NCBI RefSeq assembly: GCF_030295995.1
Contig: NZ_AP027365.1
Span: 2,202,066 to 2,266,065, forward strand
From: Thalassotalea hakodatensis
GTDB lineage: Bacteria; Pseudomonadota; Gammaproteobacteria; Enterobacterales; Alteromonadaceae
Direction of reading: 5' to 3'
Length of the DNA stretch: 64,000 nucleotides
Shown: in pieces, positions 54,939 to 63,919 of the stretch
Layout of the letters: the number at the start of each line of letters is the position of its first letter
Numbering within the stretch: position 1 is the stretch's first letter
The notes under the pieces: model-generated
Databases searched by the model: none
Told to the model about the DNA's origin: nothing
What the model saw: the letters and a program-made list of their open reading frames with translations, nothing else
Program-made: the position numbers and the translations under genes

Positions 54939-56150
54939 TTAATTCTCGCTTAATTGCATAAAGCATGCTTGCTCTATTGCAGAAGATAACAAAATATTCT
55001 CAACATCATTATCACGTATATGATGAATAAACTTTAACGTTTTAAAGGCATCAAACCAAACGATAAATTGCTTCTCAAACTGTATTTTTTTAGCACTTAA
55101 ATGCTGTTCAACAAACTTTGTAAATCCGATAGCAATTAATGCATGTTTACTCTTCGTTGATAATTGTTCGAGCCATATGTTTAAAGAAAATCTTAATTCA
55201 AATAGCGTATCTACGTTATCTAACACATTTTTCAAATTATCAAAAATGGCCGGATGATAATAATAGTATCCTAATCCTTGTTCGGCTTTAGTGATTATCT
55301 TTTCAACCGCAGGCCCTGTACCAAAAGGTACTCTATCGGAAAGCCGCGCCTTTAAAATAACCGTACTGTGCTCAATAAAATAGACCTTACCAAGTTTGGC
55401 AAGTTTATTGATCAGATAAAAGTCTTCACCTGCACTTCGTTTAGGAAAACCCCGAACTTGGGCGTAGTGTTGAGCTTTAAACGCAAGTAAGCTACCTATA
55501 GTATAAAAATTATAAGGGGAGTTGGCATATGTTAATCCTGCTACGTAGTAACGCATTGCTTGTTCATATAGCGCATTTGCCTGATAAATCTTCTTATCAT
55601 CACATTGATGAGTAAAATTATAGGTAGCAATGGCCACGTCTTCATTGCAACTTTTTACTGCTGAAAAATAATCAGTCGGCAAGGTTGCGTCAGCGTCCGT
55701 TGAATGAATCCATTGACTAAGCACCACCTGTTGTTGCATTAATTGGCAAGCGAGATCTGCTCCAATTTTTCGTGCCAGTCCCACCCCTTGTTTTGCTGGA
55801 ATGCCTTTTGTGAATCTGTCCACCACTAATATTGCTGAAGGTGAATCAGCAAGTTGTACTAAAGCGAGATTCTGGTTTTGCCATAACAAGGGCCCGCTCG
55901 CTAACGCTGCAGTTTGAAGCGCCAATTGTAATCTATTCTCTTCATCTGTTTCAGGTTGATTTACAACAAGAATGACTAAAAAACCCTGTTCAAGTAAACT
56001 GCTTTCATTAAATTGTGTTAAGAAAGCAGTACACTCTTTATAGGCCGGTATTACCACTACGTGGTGATAACGTAAACCTGAAGGCAATTTATCGATTAAC
56101 ATCACCTCAGGCTCAGCATACCGCTGAAGATATTTTTCAATTACGTTCAT
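54939..56150 (-). CDS. glycosyltransferase family 2-like protein
   Basis: 403 residues. A GT-A-like fold: HHVVVIPAYKECTAFL near residue 30, a DXD-like segment WIHSTDADATLPTDYFSAV, and GSLLAFKAQHYAQVRGFPKRSAGEDFYLINKLAKLG, the usual acceptor and ED motif. The sugar donor and acceptor cannot be told. It is 6 bases from miaE and may share its promoter. No membrane segment is seen. Confidence 0.8.
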   Translation of the reverse strand: MNVIEKYLQRYAEPEVMLIDKLPSGLRYHHVVVIPAYKECTAFLTQFNESSLLEQGFLVILVVNQPETDEENRLQLALQTAALASGPLLWQNQNLALVQLADSPSAILVVDRFTKGIPAKQGVGLARKIGADLACQLMQQQVVLSQWIHSTDADATLPTDYFSAVKSCNEDVAIATYNFTHQCDDKKIYQANALYEQAMRYYVAGLTYANSPYNFYTIGSLLAFKAQHYAQVRGFPKRSAGEDFYLINKLAKLGKVYFIEHSTVILKARLSDRVPFGTGPAVEKIITKAEQGLGYYYYHPAIFDNLKNVLDNVDTLFELRFSLNIWLEQLSTKSKHALIAIGFTKFVEQHLSAKKIQFEKQFIVWFDAFKTLKFIHHIRDNDVENILLSSAIEQACFMQLSEN

Positions 56151-56156
56151 CAGCGA

Positions 56157-56729
56157 TTAATGTAACGCTGCTGTAAAGGGTAATTGTGAACAAATATCAG
56201 CTTCTGCTATCAAAATTTCTTCTAACCTTTGGTCAACTTCAGCTTTATCAAAATATTCATAGGCTAACTCTACAAAGAGATTTTTATGCTTTTCTTCAGA
56301 TTTAGCAATACTGACATAGAAATCTTTTTCTTTCCCTTCAGGAAGCGCTTCAGCAACAAGAGAGAATCGTTCATGACCTCTCGCTTCAATAACACCTGCA
56401 ACCAAAAGTCTATCTAAGAAGAATACGTCTTGACCGTGACGAAATAACCCGCGTATTTTTTTGATGTACACATCTTTCGCATCGTTGCCAAGTTGTATAT
56501 CACGTGCCTGCATTAGCTTGATCACTTGCTTAAAGTGAATCAACTCTTCAATCGCTAAGTCTGTCATGGCACGTACTAATGTCTTTCTATCTGGATAATG
56601 AGATAACATAGACACCGCCATTCCTGACGCTTTTTTTTCTGCCGCTGCGTGATCTTGTAAAAAGGTATCAAAGTCTGCTAGCACAGCTTCTGTCCATTCA
56701 AATGGGGTATGGTATTTTAATTCAAACAT
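56157..56729 (-). CDS. miaE: tRNA-(ms2io6A)-hydroxylase
   Basis: 190 residues from the ATG at 56729; a longer frame begins at TTG. Di-iron motifs EELIHFKQV and ARGHERFSL then EEKHKNLF give the Glu and His ligands. The enzyme uses O2 to hydroxylate ms2i6A at tRNA position 37. Next to a glycosyltransferase with a 6-base gap. Confidence 0.9.
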   Translation of the reverse strand: MFELKYHTPFEWTEAVLADFDTFLQDHAAAEKKASGMAVSMLSHYPDRKTLVRAMTDLAIEELIHFKQVIKLMQARDIQLGNDAKDVYIKKIRGLFRHGQDVFFLDRLLVAGVIEARGHERFSLVAEALPEGKEKDFYVSIAKSEEKHKNLFVELAYEYFDKAEVDQRLEEILIAEADICSQLPFTAALH

Positions 56730-56826
56730 AAGGCTCAAACAGTTAGTACAAAGATAATTGCGCGCTATTTTACCCTGCTTTTACAGAACAACAAGTAGAG
56801 AAGCTTCGAACGTTTAAAATGGTGAT

Positions 56827-58059
56827 TTATTTATCCGTTATTGCTAACTGCAGCATTTTTTTCAGTTGTTGAATAATAGATTTTGATTTTTGAGGCTCAT
56901 ACCCTTTTATACTTGGTGTATGAATATGCCCTACCGCTAGCATTGGATTTAATTGATCACGTAACAATAAGCTTCGATACGACACTTCATTAGAAAGATA
57001 ACCACCTCCTGAACCTTCTACTGAAGTACGTTTTTGCAATTGCATAATATGCTCAACCGTAAGTGGACCTGTCACTGTGGTTACACTGCGGTTATCATTT
57101 ATTGCAAATGGACCTGCAGCGTTAGACATCGCTTTGACGGGTAAACTAAATTCAATAAATTCAGGTCCGTCTAGGTGATGATTATTTAATGACGGAAGCA
57201 TTGGATCTTTTTTTGTCGCGCCAGTAAACATATTTAGATTATCAGGCGCATGTGCGCTACGTCGTAGGCCTGGAAAGCGTTCTAAATCAAAATCTGTACG
57301 TCCCATACTTACCGTTATTATATAATCAACTTCATTAAAATAAGGAGATAACAATGCTTCAACCATGCCTTGATCAAAGTCTGCAAACCTTACAGGTAAT
57401 ATTAACGTTTCAATTTCCACGCTTATACCATCTTTACTGATCAATAAATCATCAAGCGCTAACGCTGCAACGCCAGATGGATTACTTTGACGAATGTTGC
57501 GATCTAAAAAAAATGGATCAAACCCGGTCACTAACATTTTTTTATCGCTATTTTTATTAAAAGAGATGTCTTGCTGACCTCTAGAAATCAATTCAAACTT
57601 CCACATTAATGCTTGTTGCTGTGTATAAAGTGCTTCTTTAAAAGCCGGAGCAGCACGTAAAGCAGCAGACATTGATAACCTAGCCCAATAAAGACTTCTA
57701 TCATCAAATCGTTTAGTTTGTTCAAAACTTGTAACACCTTCCTGCCACAATAAACGTGCGTGACGAATGACAACTTGCGTTAAGGCCGTAACATTACGTG
57801 CTTGCTTAATTTGTTGTTCAAAAGTTTCTACTCTTGATTTAAGTACATTAAACACATTAGGCATTGCTGTTTTCGCATCAACAATTCGTTGCTCTTCGAC
57901 ACTTTTTTCGATGATGGAATTGTTCGAAACATTTTTTGCGTTAGCTAAGGTATCTGGCTTTTCGTTTTGTGGTTGATATAAAGGTTGACTAAACACCGAG
58001 TAAGGCAGGCTCACTGAAAATAACGCAACCATAAGATATTTTGCTAAGAAGCCTTTCAT
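56827..58059 (-). CDS. exported pyroglutamyl-peptidase I-like protein, Cys replaced
   Basis: 410 residues from the ATG at 58059 (AAAGGGA upstream) with a signal peptide and an N-terminal helical part of about 150 residues, then a C15-like domain. VTGFDPF (177-183) with NPSG, then the Glu of LERFPGLRR (260) match. At the nucleophile position of C15 enzymes, AGxYxCN, the sequence reads GGGYLSN, with Ser356. The His of GHIHTP (380) is kept. Whether Ser serves as nucleophile is unknown. Location periplasmic, unlike the cytosolic classical enzyme. Confidence 0.72.
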   Translation of the reverse strand: MKGFLAKYLMVALFSVSLPYSVFSQPLYQPQNEKPDTLANAKNVSNNSIIEKSVEEQRIVDAKTAMPNVFNVLKSRVETFEQQIKQARNVTALTQVVIRHARLLWQEGVTSFEQTKRFDDRSLYWARLSMSAALRAAPAFKEALYTQQQALMWKFELISRGQQDISFNKNSDKKMLVTGFDPFFLDRNIRQSNPSGVAALALDDLLISKDGISVEIETLILPVRFADFDQGMVEALLSPYFNEVDYIITVSMGRTDFDLERFPGLRRSAHAPDNLNMFTGATKKDPMLPSLNNHHLDGPEFIEFSLPVKAMSNAAGPFAINDNRSVTTVTGPLTVEHIMQLQKRTSVEGSGGGYLSNEVSYRSLLLRDQLNPMLAVGHIHTPSIKGYEPQKSKSIIQQLKKMLQLAITDK

Positions 58060-58377
58060 ATTAATCCCTTTATAATGCAATAAAATTTATCAACGCCTAC
58101 TAACGATAATAAGCATAAAAATGACATGAGGAAAGCGATTTATCGTAACAAACTATCTTAATAACAATACTTAGGTTTCACTCTTAACGAGAACTATCTT
58201 TGCAATTAATGTAATAAAATTACAAACACCTATTGCTTTTTTAATTATTCATGGCAAAGTGTTCAGCACAGTTGTTGTATTTGTCCTGTCAAAGATAGCT
58301 TTCTCAATAAACTTCTCCGCAAGCAAGCAATCGCTGTATTCACAATTTGGTTTACATATACAAGAGGTAGCGCTTCA
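58060..58377. other. gene-free spacer
   Basis: Divergent spacer between the peptidase-like gene and asnB. No repeats or clear operators were noticed. Confidence 0.5.
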
Positions 58378-60042
58378 ATGTGTTCGATATTTGGTATATT
58401 AGAAATAAAATCTGGGGCAGATGCCCTTCGTCCTAAAGCAATAGAATGTTCTCGTTTACTTCGTCATCGCGGCCCTGATTGGTCAGGTGTTTATAGCAAT
58501 GATAATGCTATATTGGTGCATGAACGTCTCGCCATCGTAGATACAGAGCACGGTGCTCAACCACTATATAATGAAGACAAATCTCACGTTCTTGCAGTAA
58601 ATGGTGAAATTTATAACCATAAAACGCTCGAAGAAAGACTCACCGTAGATTACCACTTTAAAACACATTCAGACTGCGAAGTTATTTTGCCGCTATATCA
58701 AGAGTTTGGTACTGAGTTCGTTGATAAATTACAAGGAATGTTTGCGTTTTGCTTATATAACGCAGAGGACAATAGTTATTTAATTGCTCGCGATCATATT
58801 GGGATTATCCCCCTTTATACCGGCCGTGATGAAGACGGAAATTTTTATGTGTCTTCAGAAATGAAAGCGTTAATGCCACTTTGTAAAACGGTTGAGGAAT
58901 TTCCACCTGGACATCTACTAGACAGTAAAGATGGTAAATTAGTTAAATATTATCAACGAAACTGGATGGAATATTCAGCAGTTAAAGATAACTTCACCAG
59001 CAAAACAAAGTTAAGAGAAGCGCTTGAAGAATCAGTTAAAAGTCACTTAATGACAGATGTGCCATACGGCGTACTGCTTTCTGGTGGTCTAGATTCTTCA
59101 TTAATTTCATCAATTACGCAGAAGTTTGCTGCTAGACGTATCGAAGAAAATGACTTATCGGAAGCTTGGTGGCCAAAAGTGCATTCATTTGCCTGCGGAT
59201 TAGAAGGTTCACCTGATTTAATTGCGGCGCAAAAAGTCGCCGATAGCATTGGTACTATCCATCACAGTGTGGTATTTACCGAACAAGAAGGTATTGACGC
59301 ACTCAAAGAAGTAATTTACCACTTAGAAACGTACGATGTAACCACAGTACGTGCCTCAACGCCAATGTATTTAATGGCACGTAAAATTAAAGCCATGGGC
59401 ATAAAAATGGTACTCTCTGGCGAGGGTGCAGATGAAATTTTTGGCGGTTATTTATACTTCCATAAAGCACCAAACGCCCAAGAGTTTCATGAGGAGTTAC
59501 TACGTAAATTAGACAAGCTGCATATGTTCGACTGTTTACGTGCAAACAAATCTATGTCGGCTTGGGGCGTTGAAGCGCGAGTACCCTTTTTAGACAAAAA
59601 CTTTATGGATGTTGCCATGCGCATTAATCCTGAAGATAAAATGTGCGGTAACGGTAAAATCGAAAAAGGTGTTTTACGTGCCTCTTTCGAAGGTTATTTA
59701 CCTGATGAAATTTTATGGCGTCAAAAAGAGCAATTTTCAGACGGTGTAGGTTACTCTTGGATTGATGGGTTAAAAGAGCACGTTGAGTCACAAGTGACTG
59801 ATCAACAACTTGCTAATGCGAAATTTAAATTTCCTCATAACACGCCAGACACCAAAGAAGCCTATTTTTATCGGGCAATATTTGAAGAACACTTTCCGCT
59901 AGAGTCGGCGGCAAAATGTGTACCTGGTGGTAAATCGGTTGCATGTAGTACACCACAAGCACTCGCGTGGGATGAAGCCTTTAGCAAAATGGCTGATCCA
60001 TCGGGCCGTGCGGTACAAAACATTCACAACGATAGCTATTAA
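58378..60042 (+). CDS. asnB: asparagine synthase B
   Basis: 554 residues. N-terminal Cys2 is the glutaminase nucleophile (MCSIFG). RGPDWSG and VNGEIYNH are class II amidotransferase motifs. The PP-loop SGGLDSS lies at 235-241. It makes asparagine from aspartate, glutamine and ATP. It stands alone with a terminator. Confidence 0.96.
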   Translation: MCSIFGILEIKSGADALRPKAIECSRLLRHRGPDWSGVYSNDNAILVHERLAIVDTEHGAQPLYNEDKSHVLAVNGEIYNHKTLEERLTVDYHFKTHSDCEVILPLYQEFGTEFVDKLQGMFAFCLYNAEDNSYLIARDHIGIIPLYTGRDEDGNFYVSSEMKALMPLCKTVEEFPPGHLLDSKDGKLVKYYQRNWMEYSAVKDNFTSKTKLREALEESVKSHLMTDVPYGVLLSGGLDSSLISSITQKFAARRIEENDLSEAWWPKVHSFACGLEGSPDLIAAQKVADSIGTIHHSVVFTEQEGIDALKEVIYHLETYDVTTVRASTPMYLMARKIKAMGIKMVLSGEGADEIFGGYLYFHKAPNAQEFHEELLRKLDKLHMFDCLRANKSMSAWGVEARVPFLDKNFMDVAMRINPEDKMCGNGKIEKGVLRASFEGYLPDEILWRQKEQFSDGVGYSWIDGLKEHVESQVTDQQLANAKFKFPHNTPDTKEAYFYRAIFEEHFPLESAAKCVPGGKSVACSTPQALAWDEAFSKMADPSGRAVQNIHNDSY

Positions 60043-60061
60043 TTGTCGCTAGTGTGTATGA

Positions 60062-60086
60062 AAAACCGGCATATTTGCCGGTTTTA
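60062..60086 (+). terminator. terminator after asnB
   Basis: AAAACCGGC and GCCGGTTTT pair around ATATTT. Confidence 0.88.
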
Positions 60087-60184
60087 TACTTTTAGTGAAT
60101 TTATTTACCCAAAACTATTAAAACTTCTCACAAATTGATTTAAAGTTGAGGTTTACTTTAGTTAACCACAAAGAAGGCGTTATT

Positions 60185-60970
60185 TTGTCTAATCGCGTAG
60201 AACCAGAAATTCCAAACATTACGTTAGATGATGATCATATTAAGCCGTCATCAACCAAAACAACGAATACAAATAGCACAACACCGACTAAAACGGTAAC
60301 TTCCCCAAGTAAAACATCCGGTGTGTCAATATTTTTTACCGTCGCTATTTACCTCGCACTGGCAGGTACAGGTTATTATTTTTTTGAACAAAATAAGCAA
60401 TTAAAAACCTCTATTAATGAAGCTGATCAACGTATTCAACAGCTTGAAGATCAACTCTCTGCTACAGGCGAAGAAATGGGCGAGTCTACCGTTGCCCTAA
60501 AAGCGAAGTTACAAGCTATTTCTGAAAAAACCGAAAAGCTTTGGGCAGAAATGGACAAGCTATGGGCTTCTGCATGGCGAAGAAACCAAAGTGAAATAAA
60601 AGAACTACGCGCACAAAATAAAAAACAAGCGAGTGCTAACAACAACGTAACAAATACCGTCAATACGTTAGCCGCATCTGTTGGTAATATTACAGAAAAA
60701 CAAACGGCTACAGAATTTACTGTTGATGCACTTTCTGAACAAGTACAACAAGCTAATACTTTAAAGCAAGAAATCAATCAACTAAGTGATGATATGGCAG
60801 CTATTCAACAAAACATTCAAGGAAGAAACAGTCAACAAATTGAAGTAGCAAGCAATGTTAACTCACTTGATATGCAAATTAAGCTGTTGATAGAGCGAAT
60901 TGAATCGTTAGAAAATAAAAAAGCAGTGACCATTCCACCCGGTTCAAATATCCCTTCTGCTAATGAGTAA
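60185..60970 (+). CDS. membrane-anchored coiled-coil protein
   Basis: 261 residues from a TTG at 60185; AAGAAGG lies 7 bases upstream, and the alternative start at 60146 has no support. The N-terminal 45 residues are Thr/Ser-rich. A membrane helix follows (FFTVAIYLALAGTGYYFF), then a long coiled coil with heptad Leu, Ile and Gln. No family recognised. Could act in cell envelope or division. Confidence 0.65.
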   Translation: MSNRVEPEIPNITLDDDHIKPSSTKTTNTNSTTPTKTVTSPSKTSGVSIFFTVAIYLALAGTGYYFFEQNKQLKTSINEADQRIQQLEDQLSATGEEMGESTVALKAKLQAISEKTEKLWAEMDKLWASAWRRNQSEIKELRAQNKKQASANNNVTNTVNTLAASVGNITEKQTATEFTVDALSEQVQQANTLKQEINQLSDDMAAIQQNIQGRNSQQIEVASNVNSLDMQIKLLIERIESLENKKAVTIPPGSNIPSANE

Positions 60971-60986
60971 AGCAATTAGCCTATAA

Positions 60987-61018
60987 GCGCGACGTAACAC
61001 TATTTACCAACGTCGCGC
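60987..61018 (+). terminator. hairpin after coiled-coil gene
   Basis: GCGCGACGT and ACGTCGCGC pair perfectly around 14 bases; no T run. Confidence 0.5.
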
Positions 61019-61147
61019 AACTAACTACATATTCTTATGTGTTATTTTTGTAGAAATACACCAACAAACGTATTTAAATGTGGAATTTCAAACAATATAG
61101 CTATTAGCTTACACAGTACGTTGATGTTCTATGGTTTTACTTATTTT

Positions 61148-61563
61148 ATACCAATTCGCATAAAGATTAAGTCAGTTCAGAGCGATGTCAGAGGTGGGAG
61201 AATAAGCGAAACGTGTGCAGGTATAGTTCTACATCAAACACGTTTTGCGCAATTATCGCGCCTCTAACACGCTCCCAAAGGACGAGTTTAAACGCTTCAT
61301 AGCCTGTGTTGTTGATTTTGAAAAGGACGCTACAAGGATGTAGCTTATTAGAGAACACAGGAGCACGTTCTCCTGAATAACCATTCTTTGCAATCAATGC
61401 CTTGCCTCTAACCCTTTTATTTCTCGCTAAGTGGCTAAATACTTAATTGAGTTGGTATTAGATAACGCAGGAGCACGTTCTCCTGAATAACCATTCTCTA
61501 CAATCAACGCCGTGCCTCTAAAGCGTTTAATTCTCGCTGAATGACCGAATATTTATGCGAATT
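61148..61563. repeat. MITE-like element, right terminal repeat split by IS
   Basis: ATACCAATTCGCATAAA (61148-61164) and TTTATGCGAATT (61552-61563) are inverted. The missing GGTAT is found right after the IS at 62938-62942. Without the IS a nearly perfect 17-base repeat is restored. Inside are two direct copies of about 105 bases (61357-61440 and 61465-61550) with AGGAGCACGTTCTCCT. No ORF. Confidence 0.7.
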
Positions 61564-61656
61564 AATGGAATGGACTCTCTCCACTCCCCATCGGCGTCAT
61601 AATGCGCCATAGTAGTTAGGGGTAAGTTTTCGCATAAACAAAGTAGAGAGAGTCAC

Positions 61657-62670
61657 ATGAATAAAGTAACAATAGGTTTAGATATCGCCAAGAACATTTT
61701 TCATTTAGTTTGGTTATCAAACATGGGAAAGGTGCTCAAAAAGAAAAAGCTGAAACGTGCGAATATTAAAGCGTACTTTGCTAATTTAGAGTCTTCGATT
61801 GTTGTTATGGAAGCCTGTGGCTCCACTAATTACTGGGCGCAAACTATAAAAAGTTACGGTCATGAAGTTAAAGTCATTGCACCGCAATATGTTGTTCCTT
61901 ATCGAAAAGGTAATAAAAATGACTTTAATGATGCGGAGGCGATAGCTGAAGCATCACAACGCGTGAATATGCGCTTTGTTCCGATAAAAAATGTAGAGCA
62001 GCAAGATATTCAACTTTTACATCGAATCAGAGAACGACGAATAAAATTTAGAACCGCATTAATCAATCAAACTCGAGGGTTATTAGCTGAGTACGGTATA
62101 AGTATCGCTCAAGGGGCAAATCAAGTGAGAAAAGCTGTACCTGATATTTTAGAAGATGCAGAGAATAAACTCACCGTGTTATCACGCAGACATATATCCA
62201 ATTTGTATGACGAATTAATTGGACTCGATGAGCAAATCAAGGCATTAGACAAAGAGCTAAGTACACTTAGTAAGACAAAGAAAGTATGCGAAAGATTAAA
62301 AACAATGACAGGGATAGGCGCTATCATCGCAACGGCTTTTTATAGTGCAGTTGGTGATGGAAAAGCGTTTAAAAATGGCCGTCATGTTGCTGCATGGCTT
62401 GGTTTAGTGGCCAAACAGCATACAACGGGGGATAATCCTAACTTAAAAGGCATTAGTAAACGAGGGAATACTTATTTACGAACCCAACTCATTAACGGTG
62501 CCAGAGCTGCATTAGTAAAAGCAGGGAATAAAACCGATAAAGTGAGTCAGTGGGCGAGTAGTCTACGTGAACGACTGCCGTTTAATAAAGCGGTAGTGGC
62601 CTTAGCCAATAAGATGGCAAGAATGGCATGGGCTATGGTTGTTAAGGAAGAAGATTATAAGTTTGCTTAA
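61657..62670 (+). CDS. IS110-family transposase, IS1111 group
   Basis: 337 residues. N-terminal RuvC-like DEDD domain: Asp9 (IGLDIAK), Glu52 (VVMEACGS), Asp89 and Asp92 (KNDFNDAEAI). A C-terminal Transposase_20 part has MTGIGAIIATAFYS, and GDNPNLKGISKRGNTYLRTQLINGAR with the catalytic Ser of that domain. Complete by length. Confidence 0.93.
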   Translation: MNKVTIGLDIAKNIFHLVWLSNMGKVLKKKKLKRANIKAYFANLESSIVVMEACGSTNYWAQTIKSYGHEVKVIAPQYVVPYRKGNKNDFNDAEAIAEASQRVNMRFVPIKNVEQQDIQLLHRIRERRIKFRTALINQTRGLLAEYGISIAQGANQVRKAVPDILEDAENKLTVLSRRHISNLYDELIGLDEQIKALDKELSTLSKTKKVCERLKTMTGIGAIIATAFYSAVGDGKAFKNGRHVAAWLGLVAKQHTTGDNPNLKGISKRGNTYLRTQLINGARAALVKAGNKTDKVSQWASSLRERLPFNKAVVALANKMARMAWAMVVKEEDYKFA

Positions 62671-62920
62671 AGCAAACAATCACAGATAAAACGGAATAAC
62701 ATTCAAAAGCAAAAATTGCAAAGATAGATATTGACGGAAAACGGTTCAGAGCCGCTCTATTAAAACCTGATAATACCAAGGGCTGTTAGAAGCCGTCGAG
62801 ATTGATAAGGTAATAGGGGCGGATATCCATCAGGGCTAGAGCGGATAAATCCGCTCATAAAAAAGCCGAATATATGGCAGCAATGAACTTTGAAACCCTA
62901 TCAATTACTATCTTGCAATC
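62671..62920 (+). ncRNA. predicted guide (bridge/seeker) RNA region of the IS
   Basis: Noncoding DNA between transposase stop and right repeat. GAGCGGAT/ATCCGCTC (62839-62846 with 62849-62856) is a perfect hairpin, and GGCT/AGCC pairs lie before it. IS110-family elements encode a guide RNA in a noncoding end; in the IS1111 group it is on the 3' side. The exact ends are not determined. Confidence 0.55.
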
Positions 62921-62964
62921 GGAGAGAGTCCATATATGGTATTAATCATTTGTAAGCATTAAAT

Positions 62965-63160
62965 AACCTGAACTCGGGATAAGAAGTTAGCTAATCAACT
63001 GAAACGGTGAGCTTTTTATTTATCACACTGTTCTAGCACGGAGTTTTTTCTTAGTGCAAGGCAAATTTTTGCGTCAATAACTTGTCTATTGCAAATAAAT
63101 TTAACGCAGTAATAAGGAAAAACAGCTGCTAGAAATAAGTTGTTATCCCGGGCTCAGGTT
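62965..63160. repeat. second MITE-like inverted-repeat element (196 bp)
   Basis: AACCTGAACTCGGGATAA (62965-62982) and TTATCCCGGGCTCAGGTT (63143-63160) are inverted with two mismatches. No ORF inside. Confidence 0.65.
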
Positions 63161-63174
63161 AAAGAGTAAATAAT

Positions 63175-63226
63175 CCACCTGCATAGTAGGTGGATTTTGA
63201 CAAAGCTCCCTTCTAGGGAGCTTTTT
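63175..63226. terminator. two hairpins, second a terminator
   Basis: ATCCACC/GGTGGAT (63175-63196) is followed by AAAGCTCCC/GGGAGCTTT with a T run (63202-63226). It can end transcription on both strands; the PEP-CTERM gene lies on the minus strand beyond it. Confidence 0.8.
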
Positions 63227-63288
63227 AGTTAACAATAAAAGTAAACTCACTGTTTAATCGGTTTAGTAATTGAAAAATTTAATCTCTG

Positions 63289-63852
63289 TTACTGAACTCT
63301 ACGATTGGCAGACAATAAAAACGGTACCAATAACATTAATGCTAAAAATATAGTGCTTGGTTCAGCTACTGATACTGCTTCACTATTTACGCTATTACCA
63401 TTAGCAAAGTTTACATCATATGATGGTGTAACATTAAAATCGATAGCAAAACCATCGAGGCCTGAAATATCAAAAGAACTGGTTCCCTCCGTTTCAGCAA
63501 CGAGATCAAATGTCGCAATAGTAAAATCACCTGTTACAGGAGAAAATACATCAGAAAACAAGAAACCTAAACCAAAACTTTCACTGGTTACCTCTAATCC
63601 ATCAAACGCACCCAAGCTACTATCAACCAATGATAGATCACTGCTCATACTTACACTGTCAAAAGAAAAGATTGTATTATCAAAGTTAAAATCAAACCAA
63701 AACATATCACTTTCAACGAAATTTGAGCCATTAATCTCTACATTTATGGCACTACCTGTCGCTACGGTATCTGAACTAATGTTAACTGTGATCAAGCCAG
63801 CATTGGCATTCATACTTAACAGCAATAAAATACATATTATAAAGTTTTTCAT
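63289..63852 (-). CDS. PEP-CTERM protein with cohesin-like domain
   Basis: 187 residues. A signal peptide (1-18, ending NANAG) is followed by a cohesin-like beta domain. The C terminus is VAEPSTIFLALMLLVPFLL, then RR: the PEP-CTERM sorting signal (a variant with AEP in place of PEP), which exosortase cleaves. The exosortase gene is not in the window. Probably exported to the surface or matrix. Confidence 0.82.
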   Translation of the reverse strand: MKNFIICILLLLSMNANAGLITVNISSDTVATGSAINVEINGSNFVESDMFWFDFNFDNTIFSFDSVSMSSDLSLVDSSLGAFDGLEVTSESFGLGFLFSDVFSPVTGDFTIATFDLVAETEGTSSFDISGLDGFAIDFNVTPSYDVNFANGNSVNSEAVSVAEPSTIFLALMLLVPFLLSANRRVQ

Positions 63853-63919
63853 TTTTACTTCCTTTCATTCATTAATATGGAAGCGAACCTGATTGTTAGC
63901 AAATCCGCTCCTTTTTTCG

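Larger units (their letters stand above)
61564..62937 (+). mobile_element. IS110/IS1111-type insertion sequence
   Basis: Subterminal 13-base inverted repeats (61570-61582 and 62921-62933, ATGGACTCTCTCC and its inverse) mark the ends, as in the IS1111 group. It holds one transposase and a 250-base noncoding 3' end. Edges are approximate, since this family does not give clear target duplications. Confidence 0.82.

Noticed and set aside
61037-61397. Small ORFs of 69-76 aa in the repeat region
   Set aside because: They lie across the inverted repeat element and have no ribosome sites.
63305-63892. 195-aa plus-strand ORF opposite the PEP-CTERM gene
   Set aside because: The minus-strand frame has a signal peptide and sorting signal; the plus frame is a low-complexity shadow.
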